From: Pseudomonadota bacterium
Lineage (GTDB): Bacteria; Pseudomonadota; Alphaproteobacteria; Paracaedibacterales; CAITNM01
Length of the DNA stretch: 64,000 nucleotides
NCBI GenBank assembly: GCA_018062345.1
Contig: JAGOSL010000004.1
Span: forward strand, 1-64,000
Reading direction: 5' to 3'
Below the pieces are notes generated by a model. It ran no database searches. It saw nothing but the letters and a program-made list of their open reading frames with translations, and had not been told where the DNA came from. Shown piece after piece: positions 7,743-17,359 of the stretch. The position numbers and the translations under genes are program-made. Positions within the stretch are counted from its first letter, which is position 1; the number at the start of each line of letters is the position of its first letter.

Positions 7743-9051
7743 TCGACATAATAGAGGTCAGCAGTGGTGACCAAGAGCCACTTGCTGCACCTTTGGGGGT
7801 TGGAATTTTTCGGCGATTTCTACCAGTTAAATCAATCATATCGATTTGGCTTTTATCGCGAATACTGCCTTCTCTTGAATACATAATATAACGACCATTA
7901 GGCGACCAGGTTGGGCTTTCAACTAAGTAACCTTGGGCGATAAGGCGTTCACCTGTGCCATCAGGGGAGATAACTCCTATGTAAAATGTTCCTTCGACTT
8001 GTTTTGTAAAAGCAATTAAATCTCCACGTGGTGACCAAGCTGGTTCAAAATATCTGCCCTTACCAAGGGTTATCCTTCTTACGTTACTTCCATCTGCATC
8101 CATAACAAAAATGCCAGGTTTTGTAGCACCATCTCTATCAGAAACGAATGCGATTTGCTTTCCGTCGTGTGAATAACAGGGTGAAGTATCGATAGAGCGA
8201 TGCTCAGTTAATTGAGTTAACTTACCGGAGGCAATTTCCATTATATAAACAGCACTTGCCCCTTCTTTTTCATAACTTAAAACCACATTACTGCTATCTG
8301 GTGAAAATCTTGGTGCATAGGTCATACCAGGAAAATGCCCAAGCTCTTTATAAGCTTTAGTTTTTAGATCCATGATGTAAACACGTGGTTGTTCTTTGAT
8401 GTACGCAAGGAATGCTACTTTTTTAGCGTCTGGAGAAATTCGAGGTGTTAAAACAAGATTTTTTCCGTCTGTTAAAGGTTGAGGATTAAACCCATCCCAA
8501 TCCATGATCATCAAACGCTTTTTTGGGTTTTTTCGGTCATTATTGATATCTTCCACGAAGATAATTTTCGAATCAAAAACGCCTGTTTCACCAGTTGCTC
8601 GACCATAGATGCTATCGGCAATAATATGTGTCATACGACGCCAGTTTTTTTGATCTCCGTTATATGAGAGCCCCAGCATCTGCTGCCCTGTTAACACGTC
8701 AAATAATCTAAAATTGATTGTGATTTTGTCGGAGTTTAGCTGTCTTACTTCTCCATAAACCAAAAATCTAGCCTTTAATGGGCGCCAGTTGGTCATATTA
8801 GGGCCACTTTGTGAAAGTGACTCTGCTGTTTGTAAAAATGCGGATTTTCCAATTGCAACAAATAATCCTGATGCTTCAAGATCATTAGTTAAAACGCTTG
8901 CTATATCCTCACCTAAGTTATCAACTCTATCAGGGTTATAAAAATCAACAATGGCAATAGGGTCAGGACTGACATCACCCTTGGTGATTTCTATTTTTAG
9001 GGCATGCGCTTGAGTGACAAAAAATAAAATAAAAAAGCAAATGCGAAACAT
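7735..9051 (-). CDS. tolB: Tol-Pal system periplasmic protein TolB
   Basis: TolB is the periplasmic beta-propeller that links Pal to the inner-membrane TolQRA motor during outer-membrane constriction. The 438-aa protein has a signal peptide (residues 1-17, ending HALK), an N-terminal domain containing FVAIGKSAFLQ and WRPLKARFLVYGEV, and five to six WD-like propeller repeats of the PxFSPDxxxVxxS type (for example PCYSHDGKQIAFVSDRDG, PTWSPNGRYIMYSREG). tolQ, tolR, tolA and pal are not adjacent, which is unusual; they must be elsewhere if the system is complete. An MFS pseudogene lies upstream on the same strand. Confidence 0.95.
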   Translation of the reverse strand: MFRICFFILFFVTQAHALKIEITKGDVSPDPIAIVDFYNPDRVDNLGEDIASVLTNDLEASGLFVAIGKSAFLQTAESLSQSGPNMTNWRPLKARFLVYGEVRQLNSDKITINFRLFDVLTGQQMLGLSYNGDQKNWRRMTHIIADSIYGRATGETGVFDSKIIFVEDINNDRKNPKKRLMIMDWDGFNPQPLTDGKNLVLTPRISPDAKKVAFLAYIKEQPRVYIMDLKTKAYKELGHFPGMTYAPRFSPDSSNVVLSYEKEGASAVYIMEIASGKLTQLTEHRSIDTSPCYSHDGKQIAFVSDRDGATKPGIFVMDADGSNVRRITLGKGRYFEPAWSPRGDLIAFTKQVEGTFYIGVISPDGTGERLIAQGYLVESPTWSPNGRYIMYSREGSIRDKSQIDMIDLTGRNRRKIPTPKGAASGSWSPLLTSIMSND

Positions 9052-9196
9052 ATATGAGGAAAATTAAATATTACATGTAGATTATAACCAAATTTTACCC
9101 AGCACTTAAAGAGGGGTACAAAAAAATGTGCACTTCGCTTGAAAGGTGGAAATATCACATTTCAAGAAAAAAACATTGAAAGCCTATGGCATCTTT

Positions 9197-10516
9197 TCAA
9201 GAAAACACGTTTTGTGGAATAACCACTACATCTGCTTCTTCATATTTTTGTTCCAGCTTTTCGAAGTAGCATACTCCCAAGTAAAAGCTTATTCCTACAG
9301 GCAAAGTTATTAGCCAAGTTCCCCAGTAGCCTAACCACTCAGTAAAATAAACAAGACCAAAGGAGGTAAAAATGTACATTAAAGCCCGAGTTAGAGCATA
9401 CAAAAAACTTGTTACCGTAAACCGTTTTAAAATAGGAAAATGCTTAATAAAAATAGAATTAGAAGGTAAAGCTGACAGGGCAAAAATAATTAAAATCGTT
9501 TGTATAAAAAATAGACCTGAGGGAGTTTTAACATAGAAAAGCCATAGAGGAAGAAAAAGGCTAAAAGCTAAAAACCCAACGCCCTTTAGCTTAGAAATTT
9601 TCAGTGGGTGCACTCTATAACTCAACAACCCCCAAAATAGGAAAACAGCACAAAGAACTAGAGAGAGAAAAAAATTATGCATGATAATATCTTGAGCAGA
9701 TTTACCCATACTTTTCAAAACAGGGTTAAAATGCATAAAAACTAGATAAAAAGAAAGAGGCCATCCACAATATGTCGCAAAAAAAGCAACCATAACTTTT
9801 TTATCAACTTTTTCCTGGCTTAAGAACATTTTTAACGGCCTACTTTTAGCCGTTCCATTCTTACAAAAACTAGCCTTGAGCTTTTTTTGCAGAAACTCTG
9901 GAGTTTCCCTGAGCCTTGTACGGGCAACAGATCCAACCACCGCAATGCAGGCGCCAATCCAAAAGGCATAACGCCAGTCAAAATAATTGGCCGTTACTAG
10001 TGCCGCAACACCAACAGCAAGTGTCCCCCCCATATAGGCAGCTAAATCAATCAGACTTACCGCAGCATATTGCGCTGGAGGCTTGGTAATTTCTGTGACC
10101 TAGATTTCAGCTCCTATAATTTCTCCCATGGAAGATAACCCTTGTACAATTCGGCAAATTGTTATCATCCAAGCAGCTAATATTCCGATTTGTTCATAAG
10201 TAGGAATCATAGCCATGACAAGACAAGATAAAGCCATCATCATGCTGGTAATAATTACCGTCGACTTACGGCCTATATTATCGCCGATCCATCCAAATAT
10301 TAAAGCACCAAAAGCTCTGAATACATAAGTAGAACAAAAAGCAAAAGCAGCCAAAAGAGCTGCCGTATGAGGATCAGTTTTAGGAAAAAACAATTCATTT
10401 AACAAAACTGCCATATGCACATAAAGCAGTAAATCAAAATACTCTAAAAATGAACCAATCTGCAGCAGACCAATGGCTTCTTTTTGTTGACGACCCAGAG
10501 ATGAAAAAATAGCCAT
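9197..10516 (-). pseudogene. MHS-type MFS transporter interrupted by an in-frame TAG
   Basis: Two same-frame pieces, 10516-10103 (138 aa) and 10099-9197, are separated by one TAG codon at 10100-10102 and nothing else. The reading continues ...IIGAEI-stop-VTEITKPPAQYAAV..., where relatives have a Y before xTE, so a TAC or TAT to TAG change is the simplest cause. The intact protein would be about 439 aa with 12 membrane helices. The loop GWIGDNIGRKS matches the MFS loop 2-3 motif GxxxDRxGRR, and the overall plan (LEYFD start, GEIIGAE) fits the metabolite:H+ symporter group that includes ProP. Substrate is unknown. The second piece has an ATG at 10033 but would lack the first helices. The decay looks recent because the rest is open. 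Confidence 0.8.
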
Positions 10517-10617
10517 TTCAGCCTCAGCCTTTTCCTTGCGTCTTCCCTAAGTGCTATATAGATTATTTTCGACATGGAAGTCAATAAATAAGAATAGCTT
10601 CTAAAAATCAGTAACTA

Positions 10618-10640
10618 GCCCCGCCAGTAAGCAGCGGGGC
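10618..10640 (-). terminator. GC-rich hairpin downstream of the Sel1 gene
   Basis: GCCCCGC (10618-10624) and GCGGGGC (10634-10640) form a perfect 7-bp stem with a nine-base loop, in an otherwise AT-rich gap. It lies just past the stop of the Sel1-repeat gene on the minus strand. The better T-run (TTTTTT) is on the plus side, so orientation is uncertain; on the minus strand the following tract is TAGTTACTGATTTT. Confidence 0.5.
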
Positions 10641-10671
10641 ATAAGTTTTTTATGGTTATCCAAATTTAAAA

Positions 10672-11949
10672 TTAAACAATTTTTTCCAAGCTGCCTTCAT
10701 AGCACCCATTCAAAAATCTAACCATTCCCTGATAATGAGAAGAACTTTTACAAAAAGTTTCTTTTGTAAGAACGGGATTTTTAGTATTTGCCAAGAGGAC
10801 TATTTTTGCCATAGGAACGTAAGCATAAAATTTTTCCAATGTTGTTATCATCATAGAGTAAATATTTTCAGAATTCTCAGCTGCTTCTGCAAGGTCACAC
10901 GCAAGAGTTCTATGTTTTTCCAGGAATGATATAAAGTCATGGATAGGTTTGATTTTGCTTATTTCAGCTACTGAAGCAATATCAAGATCTAATATACGTG
11001 GGTTAATATCTGTATCAGCGGAAGTAATTTCTGGTTTACCAAGGGTAAATTTAAATGTTACACCTACATGAGTTGGGGTGTGAGCAGATTTACCACCTTC
11101 ACCTTCTACTTCATCTTTTGCTTCTTCTTGTTTGCTAAGATCATCAAAAGCACAGCTAATTCCTGTTGAGGTGAAACCATCTGCAAATGCGCGAGCTAAA
11201 TCATCAGAACTAATCAATTCTGGTTCACCAGCTTCATTCATACTTTTTATAGATGTAGTAAATATTGGATTGAGAGCGCTTACAGGAAAATATTTTTGTA
11301 AATCTTCTCTTGCTTTAAAAAAGTTTATCAAGGCTTCATTGCACTTTCCAATCAACAAATATGCAAAAGCATCTCCTGTTTTTCCTTCAGCTAGAAGAAT
11401 CTGTGCTAAATTATAGGCCGCCCCCGGATACTGTGCTTCGGCGGTTAACTTTAATAAGCGCTTTGCCTCAATCATATCTTGCTCGACTCCCCTGCCATAA
11501 TAATAAAGAACAGCAAGGTCATGACAAGAAGCTGCGTTTGCTAAAATAGCCCCTTGTTTGAAGTAATTTACTGCCCGTGCATAATCTTGGGCTATACTTG
11601 CATCTTCTCTAGAATACAAAGTGCCAAGGCGATACAGTGCTTCCGGATTGTGTTGCGCTGCTGAGAGTTCGTAATAAGCTTGCGCCATCGTTAAGTCAGT
11701 GTCACCTCCAATGCCTGATTGGCAGCACCAGCCAAAACATTTTTGCGCGACGGCATCACCCGCATCAGCCAATTCTTTGTATATTGCACGTGCTTGTGTC
11801 GGATTTTTCTCTATTTCGATATGAGCTCGGTGAAGTGAGCTAATTTCTTCAGTTTCGCCCTCAGGAACTAAATTTTCATCGGCAGCCATTAGTTGCATCA
11901 ACACAAAGGGCGCCACCAGTAAGTTACGTAAAATTATTTTTATCAACAT
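10672..11949 (-). CDS. Exported Sel1-repeat protein
   Basis: A 425-aa protein with a signal peptide (about residues 1-22, cleavage after LMA-AD). Residues about 50-205 hold four to five Sel1-like repeats, for example ALYRLGTLYSREDASIAQDY, SCHDLAVLYYYGRGVEQDMI and AYNLAQILLAEGKTGDAFAY. The C-terminal half (about 240-425) has no recognised domain. Sel1 repeats form alpha-solenoids that bind partners; in intracellular bacteria such proteins often interact with the host. It is the first of five mostly exported minus-strand genes that end at 15860. A hairpin terminator follows it. Confidence 0.75.
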   Translation of the reverse strand: MLIKIILRNLLVAPFVLMQLMAADENLVPEGETEEISSLHRAHIEIEKNPTQARAIYKELADAGDAVAQKCFGWCCQSGIGGDTDLTMAQAYYELSAAQHNPEALYRLGTLYSREDASIAQDYARAVNYFKQGAILANAASCHDLAVLYYYGRGVEQDMIEAKRLLKLTAEAQYPGAAYNLAQILLAEGKTGDAFAYLLIGKCNEALINFFKAREDLQKYFPVSALNPIFTTSIKSMNEAGEPELISSDDLARAFADGFTSTGISCAFDDLSKQEEAKDEVEGEGGKSAHTPTHVGVTFKFTLGKPEITSADTDINPRILDLDIASVAEISKIKPIHDFISFLEKHRTLACDLAEAAENSENIYSMMITTLEKFYAYVPMAKIVLLANTKNPVLTKETFCKSSSHYQGMVRFLNGCYEGSLEKIV

Positions 11950-12039
11950 TTTCTCTCAAATTTTAGTTATTCCAATTTTATTTGAGAAGAAAGTAGTTAA
12001 TTTTTAGTTAATTTTTTGAGGGGCAGTTTTTTGGATTTA

Positions 12040-13014
12040 TTAGGATTTTCTTATAAAATCAACAATAGCTTCAAAAAATAGTTCTGCCCTTTTTTCTAGG
12101 ATTCCGTAGTGACTAGAATTTGCAATATCAATGCGCCTTTTTGGCCCCCCTAGAGCCGCCATTAAACCATCAGCATCAGCGCTGAGACTTGCTGTATCTT
12201 GTTCTCCACGCAAAACAAGGGTTGGGCATTGTATTTTTGACGCATCATAAATTGGTGTTTGGTTATAGGTTTGCAGCGCATCAACCAAGACCCCTGTGGG
12301 AATACGGATGCACTTCTCATTTTTAGTTCGCTTTGCCCAATCTGCATCGGTAGTTTCGATATCATCAAGTAGCGCCCGCAAGGTTGCCTGATCTTGCCAC
12401 TGCATTGCAGCATTACTTTTTAATTCGCGTTCCCATAGGCCACACCAACGTTCACGTGACGCAATACGATAGCTTTTAATGCCAGGGTTGAGTTTTGTTG
12501 GATTTTTCGGGTCGGCTAACTCTTTCCACTGAGGGTTTGCACAGCTATAAACTGGCCCTAGCAAAATTAGTTTAGAAACCCAGTTGTTGCGGGCTGTAAT
12601 GTAACCACTAATACTGCTTCCCCAAGAAAATCCACACAAAATAATAGGCACATTAGGATGCCGGTCTTTTATAAGCTGCACAATATCATTCACATCAAAT
12701 GTCGCATCATAATGCGTGATCAGTGGGGGCCCTTTCATTTGAGGGTCATCCATTTCAACAGGCTTTGAAGAGTGCCCGTAACCGCGATAGTCAAGGGAGT
12801 ATGCGGCGTATTCATTAGCTGCCAAATAGGACATCATACTTAGTTGATTTGGCGATCCTGGCAGATCAAAAATAATACTAGGTAACGTTGCTCCGTGCAA
12901 AAGCAAGACCACTGCTTTTGGTTGCACAGCAGGCAAACGCACACGCACAGCAATTTTACTGAGTAAGCAAGCAGAGCTAGAAATAAAGAAAAGGTCAGAC
13001 ATAGATTGTTTCAA
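12040..13014 (-). CDS. Alpha/beta hydrolase, serine-lipase/esterase type
   Basis: This 324-aa hydrolase has the strand-loop VVLLLHGATLPS near residue 40, LDYRGYGHSS near 95 and the nucleophile elbow CGFSWGSS near 148. The acid is in LRGEQDTASL and the histidine in SSHYGILEKR near the C-terminus. The pattern is of the serine aminopeptidase S33/monoacylglycerol lipase group. An N-terminal segment (SSACLLSKIAV) is only mildly hydrophobic, so location is uncertain. The start overlaps the end of the DsbA-like gene by four bases, so the two are cotranscribed and translationally coupled. Confidence 0.8.
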   Translation of the reverse strand: MKQSMSDLFFISSSACLLSKIAVRVRLPAVQPKAVVLLLHGATLPSIIFDLPGSPNQLSMMSYLAANEYAAYSLDYRGYGHSSKPVEMDDPQMKGPPLITHYDATFDVNDIVQLIKDRHPNVPIILCGFSWGSSISGYITARNNWVSKLILLGPVYSCANPQWKELADPKNPTKLNPGIKSYRIASRERWCGLWERELKSNAAMQWQDQATLRALLDDIETTDADWAKRTKNEKCIRIPTGVLVDALQTYNQTPIYDASKIQCPTLVLRGEQDTASLSADADGLMAALGGPKRRIDIANSSHYGILEKRAELFFEAIVDFIRKS

Positions 13015-13745
13015 GAAGATGCAGGATGTTCAATAAGCTTTGGAATATCATTTGCCTCTGTGGGTGGCAAAATGTAGGCATGCCCTTCTTTAAATAAGAA
13101 AATGGCTGGAGCTCCGACTCCAAGAGTTTCTGCTAGCTTTGTTTTATCAAAAATCTGTTGGCGCAACGCATCAAGATTACTATCGCTGGTAAGCTTTTTA
13201 GTATTTAACTCTAACTTCGTAGCTTCTTTCATTGAGTCATTTGTAGCGTCTTCGATAGGATTATACGTTAAAGCTAATTGAAGAGCTTTTTGAGGATTTT
13301 GCAAAGCTGCAGCCCAAATTAATGCAGCTTGAGCGGTTGATTTTTCCCCAAATAAAGCAATGGGAATAATATAAACACCGCATTTAAGACCGGCCAGTGC
13401 CTTTTTCACATTATTTAAATAAGCAAGGCTATTTGCGTCGGCCATATCGGCAAAAACAACCAAGTTGTTATCGCTATGATTCATGATGCAAAATCCTGCC
13501 TTTAGTATTTGAGAACGCATTTGAAATGCTTGCTGTTCAAGGCTTTTTTCTTCTTTTTTAACAATTGCATTTGCTGATTTGTTTAATAGTGAAACCAGGA
13601 AATGTGGTTTTTTTTCAGCGATTTCTTCCAAAGCAAATTCAAGAGAACCGCTTTCATAGCTACCTTTTTTGCATAACAACCAAGCAATACCTGTTGTTGC
13701 CATAAGGTTAAGGATAACAAGAATTGAGAGAAACTTGCGGTTCAT
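13011..13745 (-). CDS. Exported DsbA-like thioredoxin-fold protein lacking CXXC
   Basis: A 244-aa protein with an N-terminal signal anchor (about residues 5-25). The arrangement resembles DsbA/Com1-like proteins: NNLVVFADMADANSLAYLNN sits where the active-site strand (FFDYxCxxCK) should be, followed by a helical insertion and the cis-proline region GVGAPAIFLFKEGHAYIL. The CXXC position is replaced by residues without cysteine (around MADA), so it cannot be an oxidoreductase of the usual kind. It may be a chaperone-like or structural derivative. The stop codon overlaps the start of the downstream hydrolase. Confidence 0.6.
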   Translation of the reverse strand: MNRKFLSILVILNLMATTGIAWLLCKKGSYESGSLEFALEEIAEKKPHFLVSLLNKSANAIVKKEEKSLEQQAFQMRSQILKAGFCIMNHSDNNLVVFADMADANSLAYLNNVKKALAGLKCGVYIIPIALFGEKSTAQAALIWAAALQNPQKALQLALTYNPIEDATNDSMKEATKLELNTKKLTSDSNLDALRQQIFDKTKLAETLGVGAPAIFLFKEGHAYILPPTEANDIPKLIEHPASS

Positions 13746-13807
13746 GCTAGCGATTAAAATTCTAAAAATAGTAGAATCATTTTAAGTCATTCACCAGAAA
13801 CGGGCAA

Positions 13808-14569
13808 TCATGAATCCTCATCTGCAATTGCATCTATTTTCTTTTGATTTATTCCCAATGCCAAAGCAATTTGATCACCATTGCAATCTCCTTTAGCTAA
13901 AAGGCTAAGGTAGGTTACGCGTAAATCTTCCGTAATGGCGCAAAGAGCTGTGATCATTTCTGCAATTTTAAATGAAAATTGATGCCGCATGCCTGCAAGA
14001 ATGGCGTCATAGCCATTAATGTTATCTCTGGCAAATGAAAGGTAAGATAGCAGCTGGAAATTTTCCTGTAATTCAAGCGCACCGCGTTGGATAAGGTCAA
14101 CAGAATGAATTAAATCAATAATATCTAGCTTTTGCTTCATGTTGAGCATGCTGTGCAAAATAGCAATGTACCCACCAAAGTGTAGTTCTAAATTCTCCAT
14201 TATGTATAAAAAATTTTTTAGCCCGGTATTTTTATCGTTTAGCATTGCAAAAATAGTCTGCGTGTCCTCAGCACTAAACTTTGAGGTTATATTTTTTTCG
14301 CTTAACAGCTCATCAAGATCTAATCTTCTTAAGAGCTTAGCAAGCTTTTTACAATTTTTGGCAAATGGCCCCATTACAGTTTGGCGCAAGGTTGAAATAA
14401 TCTTGCCAGCATCCTTCAGTTGTTTAACTGATTGATTTACTGACTCTTGCATTGTTTTGGGCACACAGCGACTAATTTTCTCAGCGCTTGGAATAATACG
14501 CTCAAACCCTGTAAGTTCATAACAAAATCCGCAACTTACACTCAGCGCTAAAATAAAAAAAACCAACAT
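13808..14569 (-). CDS. Predicted exported helical protein, unknown
   Basis: I do not recognise this 253-aa protein. It starts with a short hydrophobic segment (LVFFILALSVSCGFC) compatible with a signal peptide; the cysteine does not follow a canonical lipobox. The rest is predicted mostly alpha-helical, rich in leucine and charged residues, with repeated amphipathic stretches such as KNCKKLAKLLRRLDLDELLS and DIIDLIHSVDLIQRGALELQ. No catalytic motif is visible. It lies between the DsbA-like gene and another unknown exported protein on the same strand, with 62- and 64-base gaps. Confidence 0.55.
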   Translation of the reverse strand: MLVFFILALSVSCGFCYELTGFERIIPSAEKISRCVPKTMQESVNQSVKQLKDAGKIISTLRQTVMGPFAKNCKKLAKLLRRLDLDELLSEKNITSKFSAEDTQTIFAMLNDKNTGLKNFLYIMENLELHFGGYIAILHSMLNMKQKLDIIDLIHSVDLIQRGALELQENFQLLSYLSFARDNINGYDAILAGMRHQFSFKIAEMITALCAITEDLRVTYLSLLAKGDCNGDQIALALGINQKKIDAIADEDS

Positions 14570-14633
14570 CCAGTTTGAGTTTAAACGACGTCCATTTTCA
14601 CTATTAACAAATTGCTATTAAAAAGCTGTTAAT

Positions 14634-15860
14634 TTACTTATAACGCTGAAAATTTTTAAATGGATTTGAGGCCAGTATAAGCGCAGGCCTAATTCCATTT
14701 AAAAACCTGCTTAATAAATCGTTTCTTTGTGTCGAAATATCTTCAATCACATTGGTGATCTGAACTAATGCAGGTTGCGAAGCTATGTTTGTATTTTTTT
14801 CTTGCTGGGTAGCTAAAGTTGAAAAAATTGATAACGTAGAGTTAATAGCTACAGAACAAATTTCCTTTGCTATTTTTTGCTGCTTTTCAATCTGCTTACG
14901 AGTTCTTTCTTGTTTTTGCGTTTTCTTTTTTAACTCTCTGGCTCGATAGAGTGGATTTTCTGTAGCCGGAATGTCACCATAATAATAGCACTCATAATAA
15001 ATTTTTTCTTTACCTAGATGATCAATTTTTGATCTGCCTTGGATAGTGTAAGGAGGATATTGAAGGAAACTAACATGCCCTGTTTCTATTAAGCGCATCA
15101 TAAATTCATAATATGATTGCTTGTGATTTAAATGTATTTTCCTTCCATCAAGACCAAATAATTCTACGCTGGAATAAACAGGGCCTATCCTGTCTTCTTT
15201 ATCATTCCATAACTTGATTCCTATTTCAGTATGCTCTATTGACCGACAAGCAATTCTATTTCTTGCATTCCTATGATCACTAAAAAAAAGACCGACCAGA
15301 GTGTGGTGCCCATGCCAATTACCAGAATTTTCATACATTGCCTGCTCATCTGCCGTTCCTTCATAAAGACCAGAGCGTATAAGTTCGATAACAAAATCGT
15401 TGCGTGAAGAATGCCATTTCAGGCGCAAGGGTTGCTTTAGCGTTTGAGCTTGCCATTGCGGCAAATATATCTCAGCAGAGGATTCTAGATATGTACTAGT
15501 TTCGTTAGCAGCATGATCCTCAAAAGCACTTACTAAATTTGAGACAATTCTTATTCCATTTTCATCATGGTACACAGTTGCATTTCCGTTACTTATATCA
15601 AAGCTTTCCTGCCACTTTGGCATATCACGCCACCATTTTTCTGCCTTGTTTTCAGCCTTTGGCCAGAATTGGGCTAATTCTTCTTTGTATTTTTTTAGTG
15701 ATTCCTCGTATTGTTTCATATCTTCTTCATATTTTTTTATTTCTTCTAGAAAGATTAAAGCTTTTCTCGGGAGCATAGGTTTTTCAGGTTTTTGCAAAGA
15801 TTCAACGATTGCTGAATCAACTTGAAATAGAGTAAAAAAAACAAAAAATATCTTAATCAT
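14634..15860 (-). CDS. Predicted exported protein with N-terminal coiled coil, unknown
   Basis: A 408-aa protein of unknown family. Residues 1-17 form a probable signal peptide (IKIFFVFFTLFQVDSAI). Residues about 33-70 are a charged coiled coil (EEIKKYEEDMKQYEESLKKY). The centre holds many aromatic residues and HLNHKQSYYEF-like segments; a second charged helix (ELKKKTQKQERTRKQIEKQQ) lies near 310-330, and the C-terminus has short hydrophobic helices. It is the upstream gene of the five-gene exported block. A role outside the cytoplasm is inferred from the signal only. Confidence 0.55.
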   Translation of the reverse strand: MIKIFFVFFTLFQVDSAIVESLQKPEKPMLPRKALIFLEEIKKYEEDMKQYEESLKKYKEELAQFWPKAENKAEKWWRDMPKWQESFDISNGNATVYHDENGIRIVSNLVSAFEDHAANETSTYLESSAEIYLPQWQAQTLKQPLRLKWHSSRNDFVIELIRSGLYEGTADEQAMYENSGNWHGHHTLVGLFFSDHRNARNRIACRSIEHTEIGIKLWNDKEDRIGPVYSSVELFGLDGRKIHLNHKQSYYEFMMRLIETGHVSFLQYPPYTIQGRSKIDHLGKEKIYYECYYYGDIPATENPLYRARELKKKTQKQERTRKQIEKQQKIAKEICSVAINSTLSIFSTLATQQEKNTNIASQPALVQITNVIEDISTQRNDLLSRFLNGIRPALILASNPFKNFQRYK

Positions 15861-16004
15861 AAAATTTTATTATGTAAAAGTTAATATATAGGACTAAAAG
15901 AAAATCTGTAGCATGGGGACTGTTACTTCGCAACTACCTTGTTTTTTAAATCTCGACAACTTAGAGAGAAATACCTTAAAAAGGATAGATAAGGAGATTT
16001 TTTC

Positions 16005-17282
16005 ATGCGCTTAAGCCAATATTTTTTGCCTACTTTAAAAGAAACCCCTGCCGAGGCACAAATACCCTCGCATCGATTGATGCTACGCGCTGGCCTAATA
16101 AACCAAACAACATCCGGAATTTATACATGGCTTCCTATGGGAGAAAAAATACTTAAACATCTGGACCGGATTGTGGCAGAAGAACAAGATCGTATTGGCT
16201 GTCATCGCATTACCATGCCCACAATTCAACCAGCACATTTATGGCAAGAAAGTGGTCGTTATGAAGACTACGGCAAAGAAATGTTACGCGTAAAGGATCG
16301 CCATGAACGGGAAATGCTTTATGGCCCCACACACGAAGAAGTAATTACAGATGTGGTGCGCCAGTATGTGAACAGTTACCGCCAACTACCACTATGCCTA
16401 TACCAAATTCATTGGAAGTTCCGCGATGAAATCCGTCCACGCTTTGGGGTAATGCGCGGACGTGAATTCTATATGAAGGATGCGTATTCATTTGACCTTG
16501 ATGTGGAAAGTGCGCGCAGATCTTATGAGAAAATGTACAATGCTTATTTAAAAACGTTTGCACGAATGGGATTAAAGGCCATTCCGATGCGTGCTGATAG
16601 TGGCGCTATTGGTGGCGATCTTAGTCATGAGTTTCATGTGGTGGCCGATACTGGAGAAAGCGCTATTTATTACGATAGAGCTTTTGAGAAAATTACAGAG
16701 GCTGATTATTCAATGGAAAAACTTAGCAAGCTTTATGCTGTTAGTGATGAAAAGCATGACCCAGCCAACTGCCCTATTCCTGCCGATCAATTGATTTCCC
16801 GCCGCGGTATTGAAGTGGGGCATATTTTTTACTTTGGTACAAAATATTCAAAATCGATGAATTTGAAAGTGACAGGCGCAGACGGCAAACCAGTTTATCC
16901 TGAAATGGGTTCTTATGGTATTGGCGTTTCAAGATTAGTAGCAGCAATTATTGAAGCTAATCACGACGAACATGGAATTATTTGGCCAGAACAAGTTAGC
17001 CCCTTCCGTATAGGTCTTATTGATGCAAAGAATGATGCCCAAACACAGGCTATTAGCGAGCAGTTACATGAGAGCTTAAACAAAGCTGGCATTAGTGTTT
17101 TGTATGATGATAGAAGTGAGCGTGCGGGGGTGAAGTTTTCTGATATGGATTTAATTGGTGTGCCATGGCACATGATTGTTGGTGGAAAAACCCTGACTAA
17201 TGGTACAGTGGAAATTAAAAATCGTCGCACTGGTGAGCGCGAAGATTTAAGTATAGATGATATATTAAATAGATTTTCTTAA
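16005..17282 (+). CDS. proS: Prolyl-tRNA synthetase, short alphaproteobacterial type
   Basis: ProRS charges tRNA-Pro in the cytosol. The 425-aa protein has the class II core with [15 protein letters not shown], motif 2 in the [14 protein letters not shown] stretch (about 125-140), [12 protein letters not shown], motif 3 in [13 protein letters not shown] (about 300-312), then the anticodon-binding domain ([10 protein letters not shown] to the end). The roughly 180-residue INS editing domain found in E. coli ProRS is absent, as in other alphaproteobacteria. ATG at 16005 follows AAGGAG. ftsH starts 77 bases downstream. Confidence 0.97.
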   Translation: MRLSQYFLPTLKETPAEAQIPSHRLMLRAGLINQTTSGIYTWLPMGEKILKHLDRIVAEEQDRIGCHRITMPTIQPAHLWQESGRYEDYGKEMLRVKDRHEREMLYGPTHEEVITDVVRQYVNSYRQLPLCLYQIHWKFRDEIRPRFGVMRGREFYMKDAYSFDLDVESARRSYEKMYNAYLKTFARMGLKAIPMRADSGAIGGDLSHEFHVVADTGESAIYYDRAFEKITEADYSMEKLSKLYAVSDEKHDPANCPIPADQLISRRGIEVGHIFYFGTKYSKSMNLKVTGADGKPVYPEMGSYGIGVSRLVAAIIEANHDEHGIIWPEQVSPFRIGLIDAKNDAQTQAISEQLHESLNKAGISVLYDDRSERAGVKFSDMDLIGVPWHMIVGGKTLTNGTVEIKNRRTGEREDLSIDDILNRFS

Positions 17283-17359
17283 TAATAGTTTAAGTGGCGT
17301 TTATCGATTGTCTGTGCTAGATTGAGACCGTGTATTGAGATCTAAATTTTGAGGAAGCC

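Noticed and set aside
10034-10099. Frameshift as the cause of the broken MFS gene
   Set aside because: Both pieces are in the same frame and read through the stop without loss or gain; a nonsense substitution explains it.
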